Below, one piece after another: positions 31,385-42,300 of a DNA stretch of 64,000 nt (its first letter is position 1; every line of letters begins with the position of its first letter). Under the pieces are notes generated by a model. The model was given only the letters and a program-made list of their open reading frames with translations, was not told where the DNA came from and made no database searches. This DNA is from Oreohelix idahoensis (taxonomy: Eukaryota; Mollusca; Gastropoda; Stylommatophora; Oreohelicidae). The position numbers and the translations under genes are program-made. The stretch spans positions 62,001 to 126,000 of the forward strand of contig JAMPIV010006387.1 in assembly GCA_024509875.1 (NCBI GenBank). The letters run 5' to 3'.

Positions 31385-33390
31385 TGTAGAAGACCCGATT
31401 ATATATGTTTTGTGTGGGAGACTTCTATGTTCGGACAGCACTTGTCATCACTGCAACTGGTTTCCGTTGGGGCTCCAGGAGGATCACGACATCTGCGTTA
31501 CCACTGTAACAGTTATTGAGAGCTGCTGTAAAGTACTGGATCAGTCACAGTAAAATATGATGAATTTTTTCTTCTCTTTACGCAGACCAGTGGTTGATTA
31601 TGATGGGTGCTGCAGGTGGAGCAAAGGGTCAACCCAACCGACACAGGATTATACAAAAATGGAGTGAGAGTGTGAAGTGTAACGCGAATGCTGGAGTGTT
31701 CGTGTGTTGACCGATATAATGCACTCATTCACTCAGAACTATAAGACACCGATACAGACTGCGGTGGTCATTTTGTACTGTTTATTCAGGACACACACAC
31801 TTGAACAGCACGGAAGACAGTCAGGAGCATGTTGACATAGCAAATCATTAGGTAGTAGAATGGTAGAACATCTTTCATGTGGCGTACAAATATAATGGGT
31901 GGCATGAGATAATCATAGAATGTTCTAGTAGACTATTGCCATACCCCAACTGACTGAACGCATCAGTGGGTGTGGGTGTGTAAACATATATAGCGTCCAC
32001 TGGAAGAACCTTTTCCTTCGCTAAGTTCTCCAGCGACATATATCGAATGTTTATGTAACAACGTTAAACCACGATAGGGGTTTTCATCTCAATAATACCT
32101 CCATGTCACTGTCCGACAGGGAGCCGCGCTAGCGTAGTGGTTACAACACCGCTCTGGCTACCGGGTGATACAGGATCAAACCCGGGCGACAGCATTTGAG
32201 GATTTTTCGTCGACCGGGATTTGGACTGGATTAACTCGAGACCTGGCGAGGACATTTGAAGGAGTGTCGTCGACCAGGGACTGGCAGCTCCTGAGCCGAC
32301 CCAGCTGCAATGGGTACCTCCGAAATCGGCGAGTATTTGCCTGAATGGCGAGGGACACCTGTCTCTGTACAAGAAATAAAGGGATACTCACGTAAAATCA
32401 ATGTCAGGTTAGACATAAATAATAACCTGAGATTTCACCACGAGTATTAGCGGGCGTACGGAAAAAAAAAAAAAAAAAAAAAAACTGTCCGATAATAGGT
32501 TTTGTAAACTGTTCTCTTGACAGCGATCTATAACGATGACAAGCATACAAAATGGCTACCTTCTCTGAGTTTTCGCTCACTCACCCAGCAGAAGGATAAT
32601 AACAAGTCAAAGTTAATTCACCATTTAAATACATATAACTTCATAGAGTGTTCCATCCAGCTCCACATAAATGAGGTCATTTTCATGTAGATATAAATAT
32701 TGTTGGAACCTGTCATCTTCAACTGTATATATGGACGACCAACGATGCTCGAAATACGATGTCATCTAAATCTAACCAAATGGAGGTCATCGAAGAAAAG
32801 AGGGTCTGGCTTTACCTGGAGTCCGAATTTAAACATAATAGAGTACCTGAGGAGAATCTCTGACACTATACTCTCGCAGAGACATTCCTTCCTTATGGAA
32901 AATCATCCACAAATCACTTTTTAACCTTAAACAGGACCAGCCCTAGAAAAACACACGCACGGCCATCTCGACCGGCAACTTCGGAACTCTTTTCAACTCA
33001 GTGGGACTACGAATACCTGCGCCGAACTTCGGCCGAAAGAATATAGTTCAACCTAAACATACGAAGATATACAATATAAGACAGAATCTTCTTGCACTAG
33101 ACAAGTACTACATATGAATTCAGGCCCTAAACATTCCTGCAAAACCTTGAGCAAGAACAATCTGTTTCTAGCCGTAATAGACATAAAATGACATGAATTC
33201 AGTATTCATACGCTAAATTAATATTCAGCGAAGATACAAGGACCGGTAACTCAAAGAATAAATACACATAGACTATTCTGAGTTCCGTCCCATTACTAAG
33301 AGACGTAAATTCACAAATAAATATCTTTTTTAACAAACAGATAGATACATCTTACATCCGTATGCGTACACCATAAATATGTGCGCAACA
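31385..33390 (-). repeat. 5' LTR (minus orientation), 1630 bp plus SINE insertion
   Basis: The length is 2006 bp; removing the SINE and one copy of its target duplication (376 bp) leaves exactly 1630 bp, the length of the other LTR. The ends and sequence match the partner LTR. CTCTT follows its outer edge. Confidence 0.95.
32117..32483 (+). mobile_element. Full-length tRNA-derived SINE inserted in the LTR
   Basis: It begins CAGGGAGCCGCGCTAGCGTA with A box TAGCGTAGTGGTTACAACACC-like and B box GGATCAAACCC. It has a body with GGTACCTCCGAAATCGGCGA and GAGGGACACCTGTCTCTGT, and ends in GCGGGCGTACG plus a long poly-A. The 9-bp target duplication ACTGTCCGA is at 32108-32116 and 32484-32492. The other LTR shows the empty site. 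Same family as 8474-8761. Confidence 0.96.
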
Positions 33391-33395
33391 CTCTT

Positions 33396-33996
33396 CAAAT
33401 AAGAATCTTCAACTCAAATGTCAAGTCAGTCCTATTGTATGGCTCTGAGACATGGAGAGCTACAAAAACAACAACTAAAAAGCTACAGACTTTTATAAAC
33501 GGGTGCTTGCGTAGAATAGAAGGACTGAAATGGTATGACAAAGTCACAAATGTGGAATTGATGACAAGAACCAGACAAGTGCCAGTGGAACAAGAGTTGA
33601 GAAGAAGATGCTGGCGATAGATAGGACACACATTGAGGAAACCTGTTGATAGCATTACAAGGCAGTCCTTGTTCTGGAATTCACAGGGAAAGAGAACGAA
33701 CGAACGAACTTTATTTTCAAAGGGTTGAGAATTGGGCACGCAGGCCCGTCTAACATTCTGCCCTTCCTTTCGCTCACCTTTCATATGGAATTCATTTATT
33801 CTCATATGCATGTTACATATCAATTTCAAGAAGGCAGAGGTAGACCAAAAAACACATGGAGAAGAGAACTGGATACAGAGGTGAAAATGATGAAGAAAAC
33901 ATGGAAAGAACTTGAGCGGATGGCACAGGACAGGAAGACTTGGCATATATTTGTTGAAGGCCTATGCTCCTTGGGGAGCTAAAGGGTATTGATTGA
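33396..33996 (+). mobile_element. 3' fragment of the (TTGA)n non-LTR family (copy D), 10-bp target duplication
   Basis: 5'-truncated; it begins AAATAAGAATCTTCAACTC and encodes VLLYGSETWRATKTTTKK, LKWYDKVTNVELMTRTRQVP and the terminal GLCSLGS. It ends GGGTATTGATTGA. An insertion of about 135 bp (33696-33830) splits it. The target duplication CTTTTCTCTT is at 33997-34006 and, displaced by the Gypsy element, at 23210-23219. Confidence 0.9.
33696..33830 (-). mobile_element. Short retroposon 3' tail with (GTTC)n end
   Basis: The minus strand ends AATTCTCAACCCTTTGAAAA then TAAAGTTCGTTCGTTCGTTC, with an AATAAA signal and GTTC tail. The stretch from GCAGAATGTTAG onwards matches 59543-59625. It is inserted in non-LTR copy D. 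Confidence 0.75.
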
Positions 33997-34700
33997 CTTT
34001 TCTCTTCCTGTCTAAGGAATTCCTAGTGGCCATGCAGTGCAAATTTTTGAGTTGCTGTAAATTTTATGCAATGGAGAATTCTGTTGAGAACATCTCATCA
34101 TCTTTGTTTTTCTGTTACAATTTGACCTTGCAGCTCTACATCAATGGATTCCTCTGTTCTCTAAAAGATTTCTTTCTATTTCCTTCCATTGAGTGAAACA
34201 GTATCGATTATTTTTTTGCATTTTCATGGGTGCTAAACCTTTGTGGTACTTTCCAGGAATTGAACTCATTTTCCTGCCCCAATGATGACTGATTGTCAGT
34301 TTGAAAAAATAACAAACAACAAAAACAAAAGGCTTTCTTTGAAAAACACTTAATTCTCCTCCTGATATTCTGATGGGTTGGTCAGCATTCATATCTGATG
34401 CAGTTACTGTTGATGAAGTATCAGCTTCTTGCTTTTCAAAAAATGACATCATAAAGCCAATTGATGTTAAGCTTCTTCTTGTATTTTCCCTAACTTCCTG
34501 CTTTCTGCTCCATTCATCTTCTTTTTTGATAATATTCATTACATTGTAAGACTTTCTGGAATAGAAAAAAAAAGAATGGGAAAAAATATTGTGTTTTGAC
34601 CGCAACAGTAACACAACAATATTGAACCACAAAATAAACACACACTGGAAACATAAATTAGGGAAACGCAAGAGCAAGACAAAGTGTCAATACGATAGCA
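33997..34700 (-). pseudogene. hAT transposase relic, N-terminal part (ZMYM1-like)
   Basis: Minus-strand segments include IGFMMSFFEKQEADTSSTV (about 34470-34410) and NRYCFTQWKEIERNLLENRG (about 34205-34145), which fits the W-K-E-(L/I)-E-x-R-L block of ZMYM/hAT proteins. Joining after one copy of the CTTTTCTCTT repeat, FLRQEEK runs directly into SNIGNFLGLLKFLAN at 23205. The frame is broken in several places. Confidence 0.75.
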
Positions 34701-34789
34701 TTGAATATCACATGCATGCACACACTGTTGTGGAATGAACTTTGACAAAAATCCAAACTAAATAGTGCAAATGGCGGGTACCACCTAAT

Positions 34790-35060
34790 AGTAACTTCAC
34801 AAGAATATACAACCTACTCTTAACCCTTATTCCCAAAGCCCAGCACTTCCAAAAACCTTTCAATGCTCCCAGAACTTTCGTCCCTACATCGTTTCTTTGC
34901 CCGCCTTTACTTCCATTCCTCTTTATGATGACACATGAAACTCTACATACTTGAAACTTCTCACGTCCTCCAGCCTCTCACTTCCTAACAAACTCTGGTG
35001 CTGTTGCTCTTCTCTGGGGCACACCATCACCTGACTCTTTCCTACAATTACACATACCTA
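34790..35060 (-). mobile_element. Small RTE-like non-LTR fragment
   Basis: The minus frame contains VGKSQVMVCPREEQ, LLGSERLEDVRSFKYVEF and KVLGALKGFWK-like segments. These correspond to the (N)VGKTKVM...FKYLG...LGALK blocks of RTE-type reverse transcriptases, with frameshifts. About 270 bp. Confidence 0.65.
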
Positions 35061-35149
35061 CAAATAAACGTGAAGTGGGATAAATGGAATTGTCATAAAT
35101 GAGAAATGGAATTTTTGCCTTTTTTTACAATAAAAATATATATATGTTC

Positions 35150-36612
35150 TCAGCCAAATCCGGTCATACACATTCTCAGCTGTGTTCTAATATATGTTCT
35201 TAGCCAAGTTCTGCCATACACATTCTCAGCTGTGTTCTAATACATGTTCTCAACCAAGTTCTGCCATACACATTCTCAGCTGTGTTCTAATATATGTTCT
35301 CAGCCAAGTTCTGCCATACACATTCTCAGCCATGTTCTGCCATACACATTCTTAGCCACCTTCTGTCATACATGTTCTTAACTACCTTCTGTCATACATG
35401 TTCTTAACCACCTTCTGTCATACATGTTCTTAACCACCTTCTGTCATACATGTTCTTAACCACCTTCTGTCATACATGTTCTTAACCACCTTCTGTCATA
35501 CATGTCCTTAGCCACCTTCTGTCATACATGTTCTTAGCCACCTTCTGTCATACATGTTCTTAACCGCCTTCTGGAATACATGTTCTTAACCACCTTCTGT
35601 CATACATGTTCTTAACCACCTTCTGTCATACATGTTCTTAACCAACTTCTGTCATACATGTTCTTAACCACCTTCTGTCATACATGTTCTTAGCCACCTT
35701 CTGTCATACATGTTCTTAACCACCTTCTGTCATACATGTCATTAGCCACCTTCTGTCATACATTTTCTTAACCACCTTCTGTCATACTTGTCCTTAGCCA
35801 CCTTCTGTCATACATGTTCTTAGCCACCTTCTGTCATACTTGTCCTTAGTCACCTTCTGTCATACATGTTCTTAGCCACCTTCTGTCATACATGTTCTTA
35901 ACCACCTTCTGTCATACATGTTCTTAGCCACCTTCTGTCATACATGTTCTTAACCACCTTCTGTCATACATGTTCTTAACCACCTTCTGTCATACATGTT
36001 CTTAACCACCTTCTGTCATACATGTCCTTAGCCACCTTCTGTCATACATGTTCTTAGCCACCTTCTGTCATACATGTTCTTAACCGCCTTCTGGAATACA
36101 TGTTCTTAACCACCTTCTGTCCTTCTGTCATACATGTTCTTAACCAACTTCTGTCATACATGTTCTTAACCACCTTCTGTCATACATGTTCTTAGCCACC
36201 TTCTGTCATACATGTTCTTAACCACCTTCTGTCATACATGTCATTAGCCACCTTCTGTCATACATTTTCTTAACCACCTTCTGTCATACTTGTCCTTAGC
36301 CACCTTCTGTCATACATGTTCTTAGCCACCTTCTGTCATACTTGTCCTTAGTCACCTTCTGTCATACATGTTCTTAGCCACCTTCTGTCATACATGTTCT
36401 TAACCACCTTCTGTCATACATGTTCTTAGCCACCTTCTGTCATACTTGTCCTTAGCCACCTTCTGTCATACATGTTCTTAACCACCTTCTGTCATACATG
36501 TTCTTAACCACCTTCTGTCAAACATCTTAATCACCTTCTGTCATACATGTTCTAAACCACCTTCTGTCATACATGTTTTTAGTCACCTTCTGTCATATAT
36601 GTTCCTAGCCAA
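35150..36612. repeat. 26-bp minisatellite (CACCTTCTGTCATACATGTTCTTAAC)
   Basis: The first 200 bp are related longer units (TTCTCAGCTGTGTTCTAATA). Then about 48 units of 26 bp follow with AACC/AGCC and TTCT/TCCT variants. A 520-bp block (20 units) with the diagnostic CCGCCTTCTGGAATACA is present twice (about 35563 and 36083). It ends 140 bp before WASHC2 exon G. Confidence 0.95.
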
Positions 36613-36752
36613 CTATCATACACATTCTCAGCCATGTTCTTCATTATAAATGCTCCCTAGGTTCACTAATACTTATTTCTATTAGTCATGTGATTAGAGC
36701 AGCATGTTAGGCTATCATCATGCTACTGTCCTTATTTCTATTTTGACTGTAG

Positions 36753-36887
36753 AAATCCCCTGTCGTTACTTCGACTTCCTTGGAACCAGAGATGACTGAA
36801 CCTGATTTTGGCACATCTCTAGAAAAATCCAGTTCTATGGACTTTGAGCAGCCAGCTGATGCAGAGACACTAACTAGTGCAAACAGG
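36753..36887 (+). CDS. WASHC2: WASHC2 exon G: linker and start of the CPI motif
   Basis: The acceptor is TATTTTGACTGTAG and the donor is AGG|gtgagg; 45 codons, phase 0 to 0. It encodes a Ser/Thr/Glu-rich linker (KSPVVTSTSLEPEMTEPDF...) ending LTSANR. Joined to exon H the junction reads LTSANR-DRPKLTRRRPQ, which fits the capping-protein-interaction consensus (Leu, then RPK seven residues on, then a basic stretch and Pro). The exon therefore supplies the N-terminal half of the CPI motif. It sits between two introns of about 18 kb each. Confidence 0.85.
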
Positions 36888-37529
36888 GTGAGGCATGGAG
36901 GACTTACAAACACAGAGAGAGAGAGAGAGAGAGAGAGAGGGCAGGGAGAGAACAGATTAGAGTATCAGAAGTCTATAAAACATTTACATAACATTCACAA
37001 TACACAATACAAGTAGAATTGACAAATTCTCCTATTTTTGCTCCTTATAAAACATAGAGCCACCACTATCGCTTGCTCCTTGCAGAAAACTTGCGTCGGA
37101 CGTCATGTTCCTGCAGCATTGTTTTTTTTTTTAGCCAATTTATTTTACAAGATGAGATTACCAGCCCTACACACAACCAGACTTTAATCATCTTTTACTA
37201 TATGCCTCAGAGAAATGCAGAATTCCTATTTTAACATGGTATAAAACATTCATTTGAACCAGGTGTTGGAAATCATTAATAATATTTTGCTTGTTTTGTT
37301 TCATACTGATGCAAAGTATATCTCTGATATTATCTGACATCAAAGGCTAGCTTTATCCAGAAATCTCATACAGAAATTCACATACAAACAATGATATTAT
37401 ATTACATATTAAACCCATAATTTGGCCTGATGCATCAACACTATTTGTGGTTCAGATTATCATGTTAAATGTCATTTTATAGTTCCCCATGTTCAGATAA
37501 CCCCCCACTTGGTATCTAGGTCAGTGAGA
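36888..37529. other. Unassigned intron sequence with (GA)n microsatellite
   Basis: A GAGA run at 36915-36940 lies just after the exon G donor; otherwise AT-rich and without recognised features. Confidence 0.45.
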
Positions 37530-37690
37530 AGACAAAGAAAGAACAAGAGCACTGTGACATCCGGCACGTCATAAAAGACAGCTCATAACAGTTTGTGCAT
37601 GTTGGTGGCAACATCATCATGTAGAACAAATTGCTAAGAAACCACCACTCCAAGTGCATATGAACTGTTTTAGCTCAGGCATTCTACAAG
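37530..37690 (+). repeat. Dispersed repeat copy related to the 58-bp minisatellite unit
   Basis: GAGAAGACAAAGAAAGAACA, GTTTGTGCATG, GGCAACATCATCATGTAGAA and CAAATTGCTAAGAAACCACC match, in order, the copy at 62130-62340 and the unit at 45830 onwards. Confidence 0.6.
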
Positions 37691-37699
37691 GAGGGATAA

Positions 37700-38131
37700 A
37701 TAGTCATGTCAAAATAAGGCTAAAAAAGGCATTGAGAAATATATGGAAATCAGAAGAAATCAAGTCTTCTTGAAATAAGAATCTTCAACTCAGATGTCAA
37801 GTCAGTCCTATTGTATGGCTCTGAAACATGGACAACAACAAAAACACAACATCCAGGAAGTTAGACTTACATAAATGGGTGCTTGCATAAAATATGTCTG
37901 AAATAGTAGGAGAAGTCAACCACTATGGAGCTGATGTCAGTAACCAGAAAAGTGCTTGTGGAAAAAGAGATGTGAAGCAGATGCTGGAGATTGATAGGAC
38001 CCACATTGAGAAAACTTGTTGATAGCATTACCAGGCAGTCCGTGCTCTGAAATCCACAGAGTTAGAGAAGCGGGGGTAGACCAAAAAACACATGGAAAAG
38101 AGAACAGGAAACGGAAATGAAAAAAAGACAT
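37700..38131 (+). mobile_element. Degraded (TTGA)n-family non-LTR fragment, left half (copy E)
   Basis: AATAAGAATCTTCAACTCAG, GTCCTATTGTATGGCTCTGA, ATAGGACCCACATTGAGAAA and ACACATGGAAAAGAGAACAG follow the family order. It is interrupted at AGACAT and resumes at 38765. Confidence 0.8.
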
Positions 38132-38764
38132 TGTGGTTGTTTTTGTTTAACTAGGGCTGCTGAGCTTCTCGTTCTTTAGCAGCCAATAGCAAGTTGAAGA
38201 CTCCTTGATATTATCTACACTGTAGACCTAGACTTTTCCTGTGGCTTTTCTGCCATTCTGAAATGTGTTGAGTTGAAGTAATGAGCTCCAGTTTCTCCAG
38301 CTTGGCATGCATTTAAAGGATCATCACATCTGGTCCCAAGCCAGGAGTAAGAAGTGCATGGCATACTGTGCATTCCCCGCCATCCATGTGGGCTCTCCAA
38401 TGCAGAGCTAAAATACTGTACTCTGGTTCTGGGCTCTCCCAAGGAATTGTCACATCCTGCACAGAGCCACTTCTCAGCTTAGGTCCATAGTGAGATCCTT
38501 CTGCATGCAGTCAACCAAGTCAAAGCCAAAGAAATATGCCTGGGGCTCAAGTGACTTCTCCAAGCTTAGTGTGCAATGCTGGGTTCTCAACAAGTTTCAC
38601 CACAGGGGGAATCCCTGGAATGTGTGGATAATTTCAAGAGTCAGTAAGGATGTAATTAGCCTCTCAGACATAGGTTCTCTTTTCCACATATGTATATTGA
38701 AGCATTGTGCATAGCTGGTGGTCGTATAAGGATGACTCCAGAAATGCCTCCATACATATGTACT
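38132..38764. mobile_element. Unidentified 633-bp insertion with AGACAT direct repeats
   Basis: It separates two halves of a non-LTR copy. AGACAT is present at 38126-38131 and 38765-38770. The interior has no poly-A tail, no terminal inverted repeats I can see, and no long frame. It contains a C/T-rich strand with GGTTCTGGGCTCTCCCAAGG. Class unknown. Confidence 0.6.
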
Positions 38765-38855
38765 AGACATGGAAAGACCTTCAGCTGATGGCATGTGACA
38801 GGAGGACTTGGCATGTGTTTGTTGGAGGCCATTGCTCCTTGACCAAAAGAGTAAT
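38765..38855 (+). mobile_element. Copy E of the (TTGA)n non-LTR family, right end
   Basis: CATGGAAAGACCTTCAGCTG, ATGGCATGTGACAGGAGGAC and TTGTTGGAGGCCATTGCTCC continue the family 3' segment interrupted at 38131. Confidence 0.75.
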
Positions 38856-38889
38856 GAGTAAATGAATTTCTACAAGAAGACCAGATGCA

Positions 38890-39342
38890 TGGATGACCTC
38901 AGGCTACTTAGAAAGTGCGAAAATAAAGAAAAATTAGAAGATGTTGACACAAGTGGAAGCTTTGAATCTTCAAGAACGGGTGTGGATCTAATTTCCTGGC
39001 CGTGCAGGGGTACGAGGTAATGAGAGAGCTGACAGACTAGCTTTGAGAGCACCCATAGTGGGGACACTGGATACGGATAAGGGAGAAATACTAATGACAA
39101 TTAAAGATCGCCTATTAGAGAGCGACACTGCAATAGATGAATCAACAAGGCTAAGACTGCTGGAATTTGACATCAAACGTAAGGCTTGCAGGTATGAATG
39201 TATGAGAGGATGCATCCATCGTGTATACAACCAGCGCGCAACAGAAAATGTTAACATTAATCTCCATCAACATACGGGGACGGAAACTGAGCACCGATGG
39301 ATTTGCCTGGAGTGCACTGATGTTGCTTCTGTTCAACAGTAA
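38890..39342 (+). pseudogene. I/Jockey-like non-LTR fragment: RNase H end and C-terminus
   Basis: The frame around 39000 gives GRAGVRGNERADRLALRAP, the (G-H)AG-x-x-GNE-ADxLA signature of RNase H. It continues MTIKDRLLESDTAIDESTRL to a stop at 39342. The NDxAI(D/N)ESTRLRLLE stretch is shared with the relic at 18905-20765. Its 3' end runs straight into the first unit of the 56-bp minisatellite. Confidence 0.78.
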
Positions 39343-42300
39343 CAACAACCAGTAGAACACCACAGTTCATACATTGGTCTAAATATGTTCAACAGTAACA
39401 ACAACCAGTAGAACACCACAGTTCATACATTGGTCTAAATATGTTCAACAGTAACAACAACCAGTAGAACACCACAGTTCATACATTGGTCTAAATATGT
39501 TCAACAGTAACAACAACCATTAGAACACCACAGTTCATACATTGGTCTAAATATGTTCAACAGTAACAACAACCATTAGAACACCACAGTTCATACATTG
39601 GTCTAAATATGTTCAACAGTAACAACAACCATTAGAACAACACAGTTCATACATTGGTCTAAATATGTTCAACAGTAACAACAACCATTAGAACACCACA
39701 GTTGATACATGGGTCTAAATATGTTCAACAGTAACAACAACCATTAGAACACCACAGTTGATACACGGGTCTAAATATGTTCAACAGTAACAACAACCAT
39801 TAGAACACAACAGTTGATACATGGGTCTAAATATGTTCAACAGTAACAACAACCATTAGAACACCACAGTTGATACATGGGTCTAAATATGTTCAACAAC
39901 AACCAGTAGAACACCACAGTTGATACATGGGTCTAAATATGTTCAACAGTAACAACAACCATTAGAACACCACAGTTGATACATGGGTCTAAATATGTTC
40001 AACAGTAACAACAACCATTAGAACACCACAGTTCATACATGGGTCTAAATATGTTCAACAGTAACAACAACCAGTAGAACACCACAGTTCATACATGGGT
40101 CTAAATATGTTCAACAGTAACAACAACCATTAGAACACCACAGTTCATACATGGGTCTAAATATGTTCAACAGTAACAATAACCATTAGAACACCACAGT
40201 TCATACATGGGTTTAAATATGTTCAACAGTAACAACAACCAGTAGAACACCACAGTTCATACATGGGTCTAAATATGTTCAACAGTAACAACAACCATTA
40301 GAACACAACAGTTGATACATGGGTCTAAATATGTTCAACAGTAACAACAACCATTAGAACACCACAGTTCATACATGGGTCTAAATATGTTCAACAGTAA
40401 CAACAACCATTAGAACACCACAGTTGATACATGGGTCTAAATATGTTCAACAGTAACAACAACCATTAGAACACCACAGTTGATACATGGGTCTAAATAT
40501 GTTCAACAGTAACAACAACCATTAGAACACCACAGTTGATACATGGGTCTAAATATGTTCAACAGTAACAACAACCATTAGAACACCACAGTTGATACAT
40601 GGGTCTAAATATGTTCAACAGTAACAACAACCAGTAGAACACCACAGTTCATACATGGGTCTAAATATGTTCAACAGTAACAACAACCATTAGAACACCA
40701 CAGTTGATACATGGGTCTAAATATGTTCAACAGTAACAACAACCATTAGAACACCACAGTTCATACATGGGTCTAAATATGTTCAACAGTAACAACAACC
40801 ATTAGAACACCACAGTTCATACATGGGTCTAAATATATTCAACAGTAACAACAACCATTAGAACACCACAGTTCATACATTGGTCTAAATATGTTCAACA
40901 GTAACAACAACCAGTAGAACACCACAGTTCATACATGGGTCTAAATATGTTCAACAGTAACAACAACCATTAGAACACCACAGTTCATACATGGGTCTAA
41001 ATATGTTCAACAGTAACAATAACCATTAGAACACCACAGTTCATACATGGGTCTAAATATGTTCAACAGTAACAACAACCAGTAGAACACCACAGTTCAT
41101 ACATGGGTCTAAATATGTTCAACAGTAACAACAACCATTAGAACACCACAGTTCATACATGGGTCTAAATATGTTCAACAGTAACAATAACCATTAGAAC
41201 ACCACAGTTCATACATGGGTCTAAATATGTTCAACAGTAACAACAACCAGTAGAACACCACAGTTGATACATAGGTCTAAATATGTTCAACAGTAACAAC
41301 AACCAGTAGAACACCACAGTTCATACATGGGTCTAAATATGTTCAACAGTAACAACAACCATTAGAACACCACAGTTCATACATGGGTCTAAATATGTTC
41401 AACAGTAACAACAACCATTAGAACACCACAGTTCATACATGGGTCTAAATATGTTCAACAGTAACAACAACCATTAGAACACCACAGTTCATACATGAGT
41501 CTAAATATGTTCAACAGTAACAACAACCATTAGAACACCACAGTTCATACATGGGTCTAAATATGTTCAACAGTAACAACAACCATTAGAACACCACAGT
41601 TCATACATGGGTCTAAATATGTTCAACAGTAACAACAACCAGTAGAACACCACAGTTCATACATGGGTCTAAATATGTTCAACAGTAACAACAACCAGTA
41701 GAACACCACAGTTCATACATGGGTCTAAATATGTTCAACAGTAACAACAACCATTAGAACACCACAGTTCATACATGGGTCTAAATATGTTCAACAGTTA
41801 CAATAACCATTAGAACACCACAGTTCATACATGGGTTTAAATATGTTCAACAGTAACAACAACCAGTAGAACACCACAGTTCATACATGGGTCTAAATAT
41901 GTTCAACAGTAACAACAACCAGTAGAACACCACAGTTCATACATGGATCTAAATATGTTCAACAGTAACAACAACCATTAGAACACCACAGTTCATACAT
42001 GGGTCTAAATATGTTCAACAGTAACAACAACCATTAGAACACCACAGTTGATACATGGGTCTAAATATGTTCAACAATAACAACAACCATTAGAACACCA
42101 CAGTTGATACATGGGTCTAAATATGTTCAACAGTAACAACAACCAGTAGAACACCACAGTTCATACATGGGTCTAAATATGTTCAACAGTAACAACAACC
42201 ATTAGAACACCACAGTTGATACATGGGTCTAAATATGTTCAACAGTAACAACAACCATTAGAACACCACAGTTCATACATGGGTCTAAATATGTTCAACA

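Larger units (their letters stand above)
23220..33390 (-). mobile_element. Full-length Ty3/Gypsy LTR retrotransposon, Gmr1-like gene order
   Basis: Near-identical direct repeats at 23220-24849 and 31385-33390 (the latter enlarged by a SINE) bound an internal region transcribed from the minus strand. LTR ends are TG...CA and the 5-bp duplication CTCTT lies at 23215-23219 and 33391-33395. Domain order along the minus strand is coiled-coil/Gag, protease, integrase, reverse transcriptase, RNase H. By eye the LTRs differ at about nine of 1630 positions, so the insertion is recent. Three single-base frame breaks interrupt the coding region. It occupies WASHC2 intron F-G, antisense to the gene. Confidence 0.95.

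Noticed and set aside
32117..32190. A functional tRNA gene
   Set aside because: A- and B-box-like motifs are present but the segment is the head of a SINE with a long body, poly-A and target duplication; no cloverleaf can be drawn cleanly.
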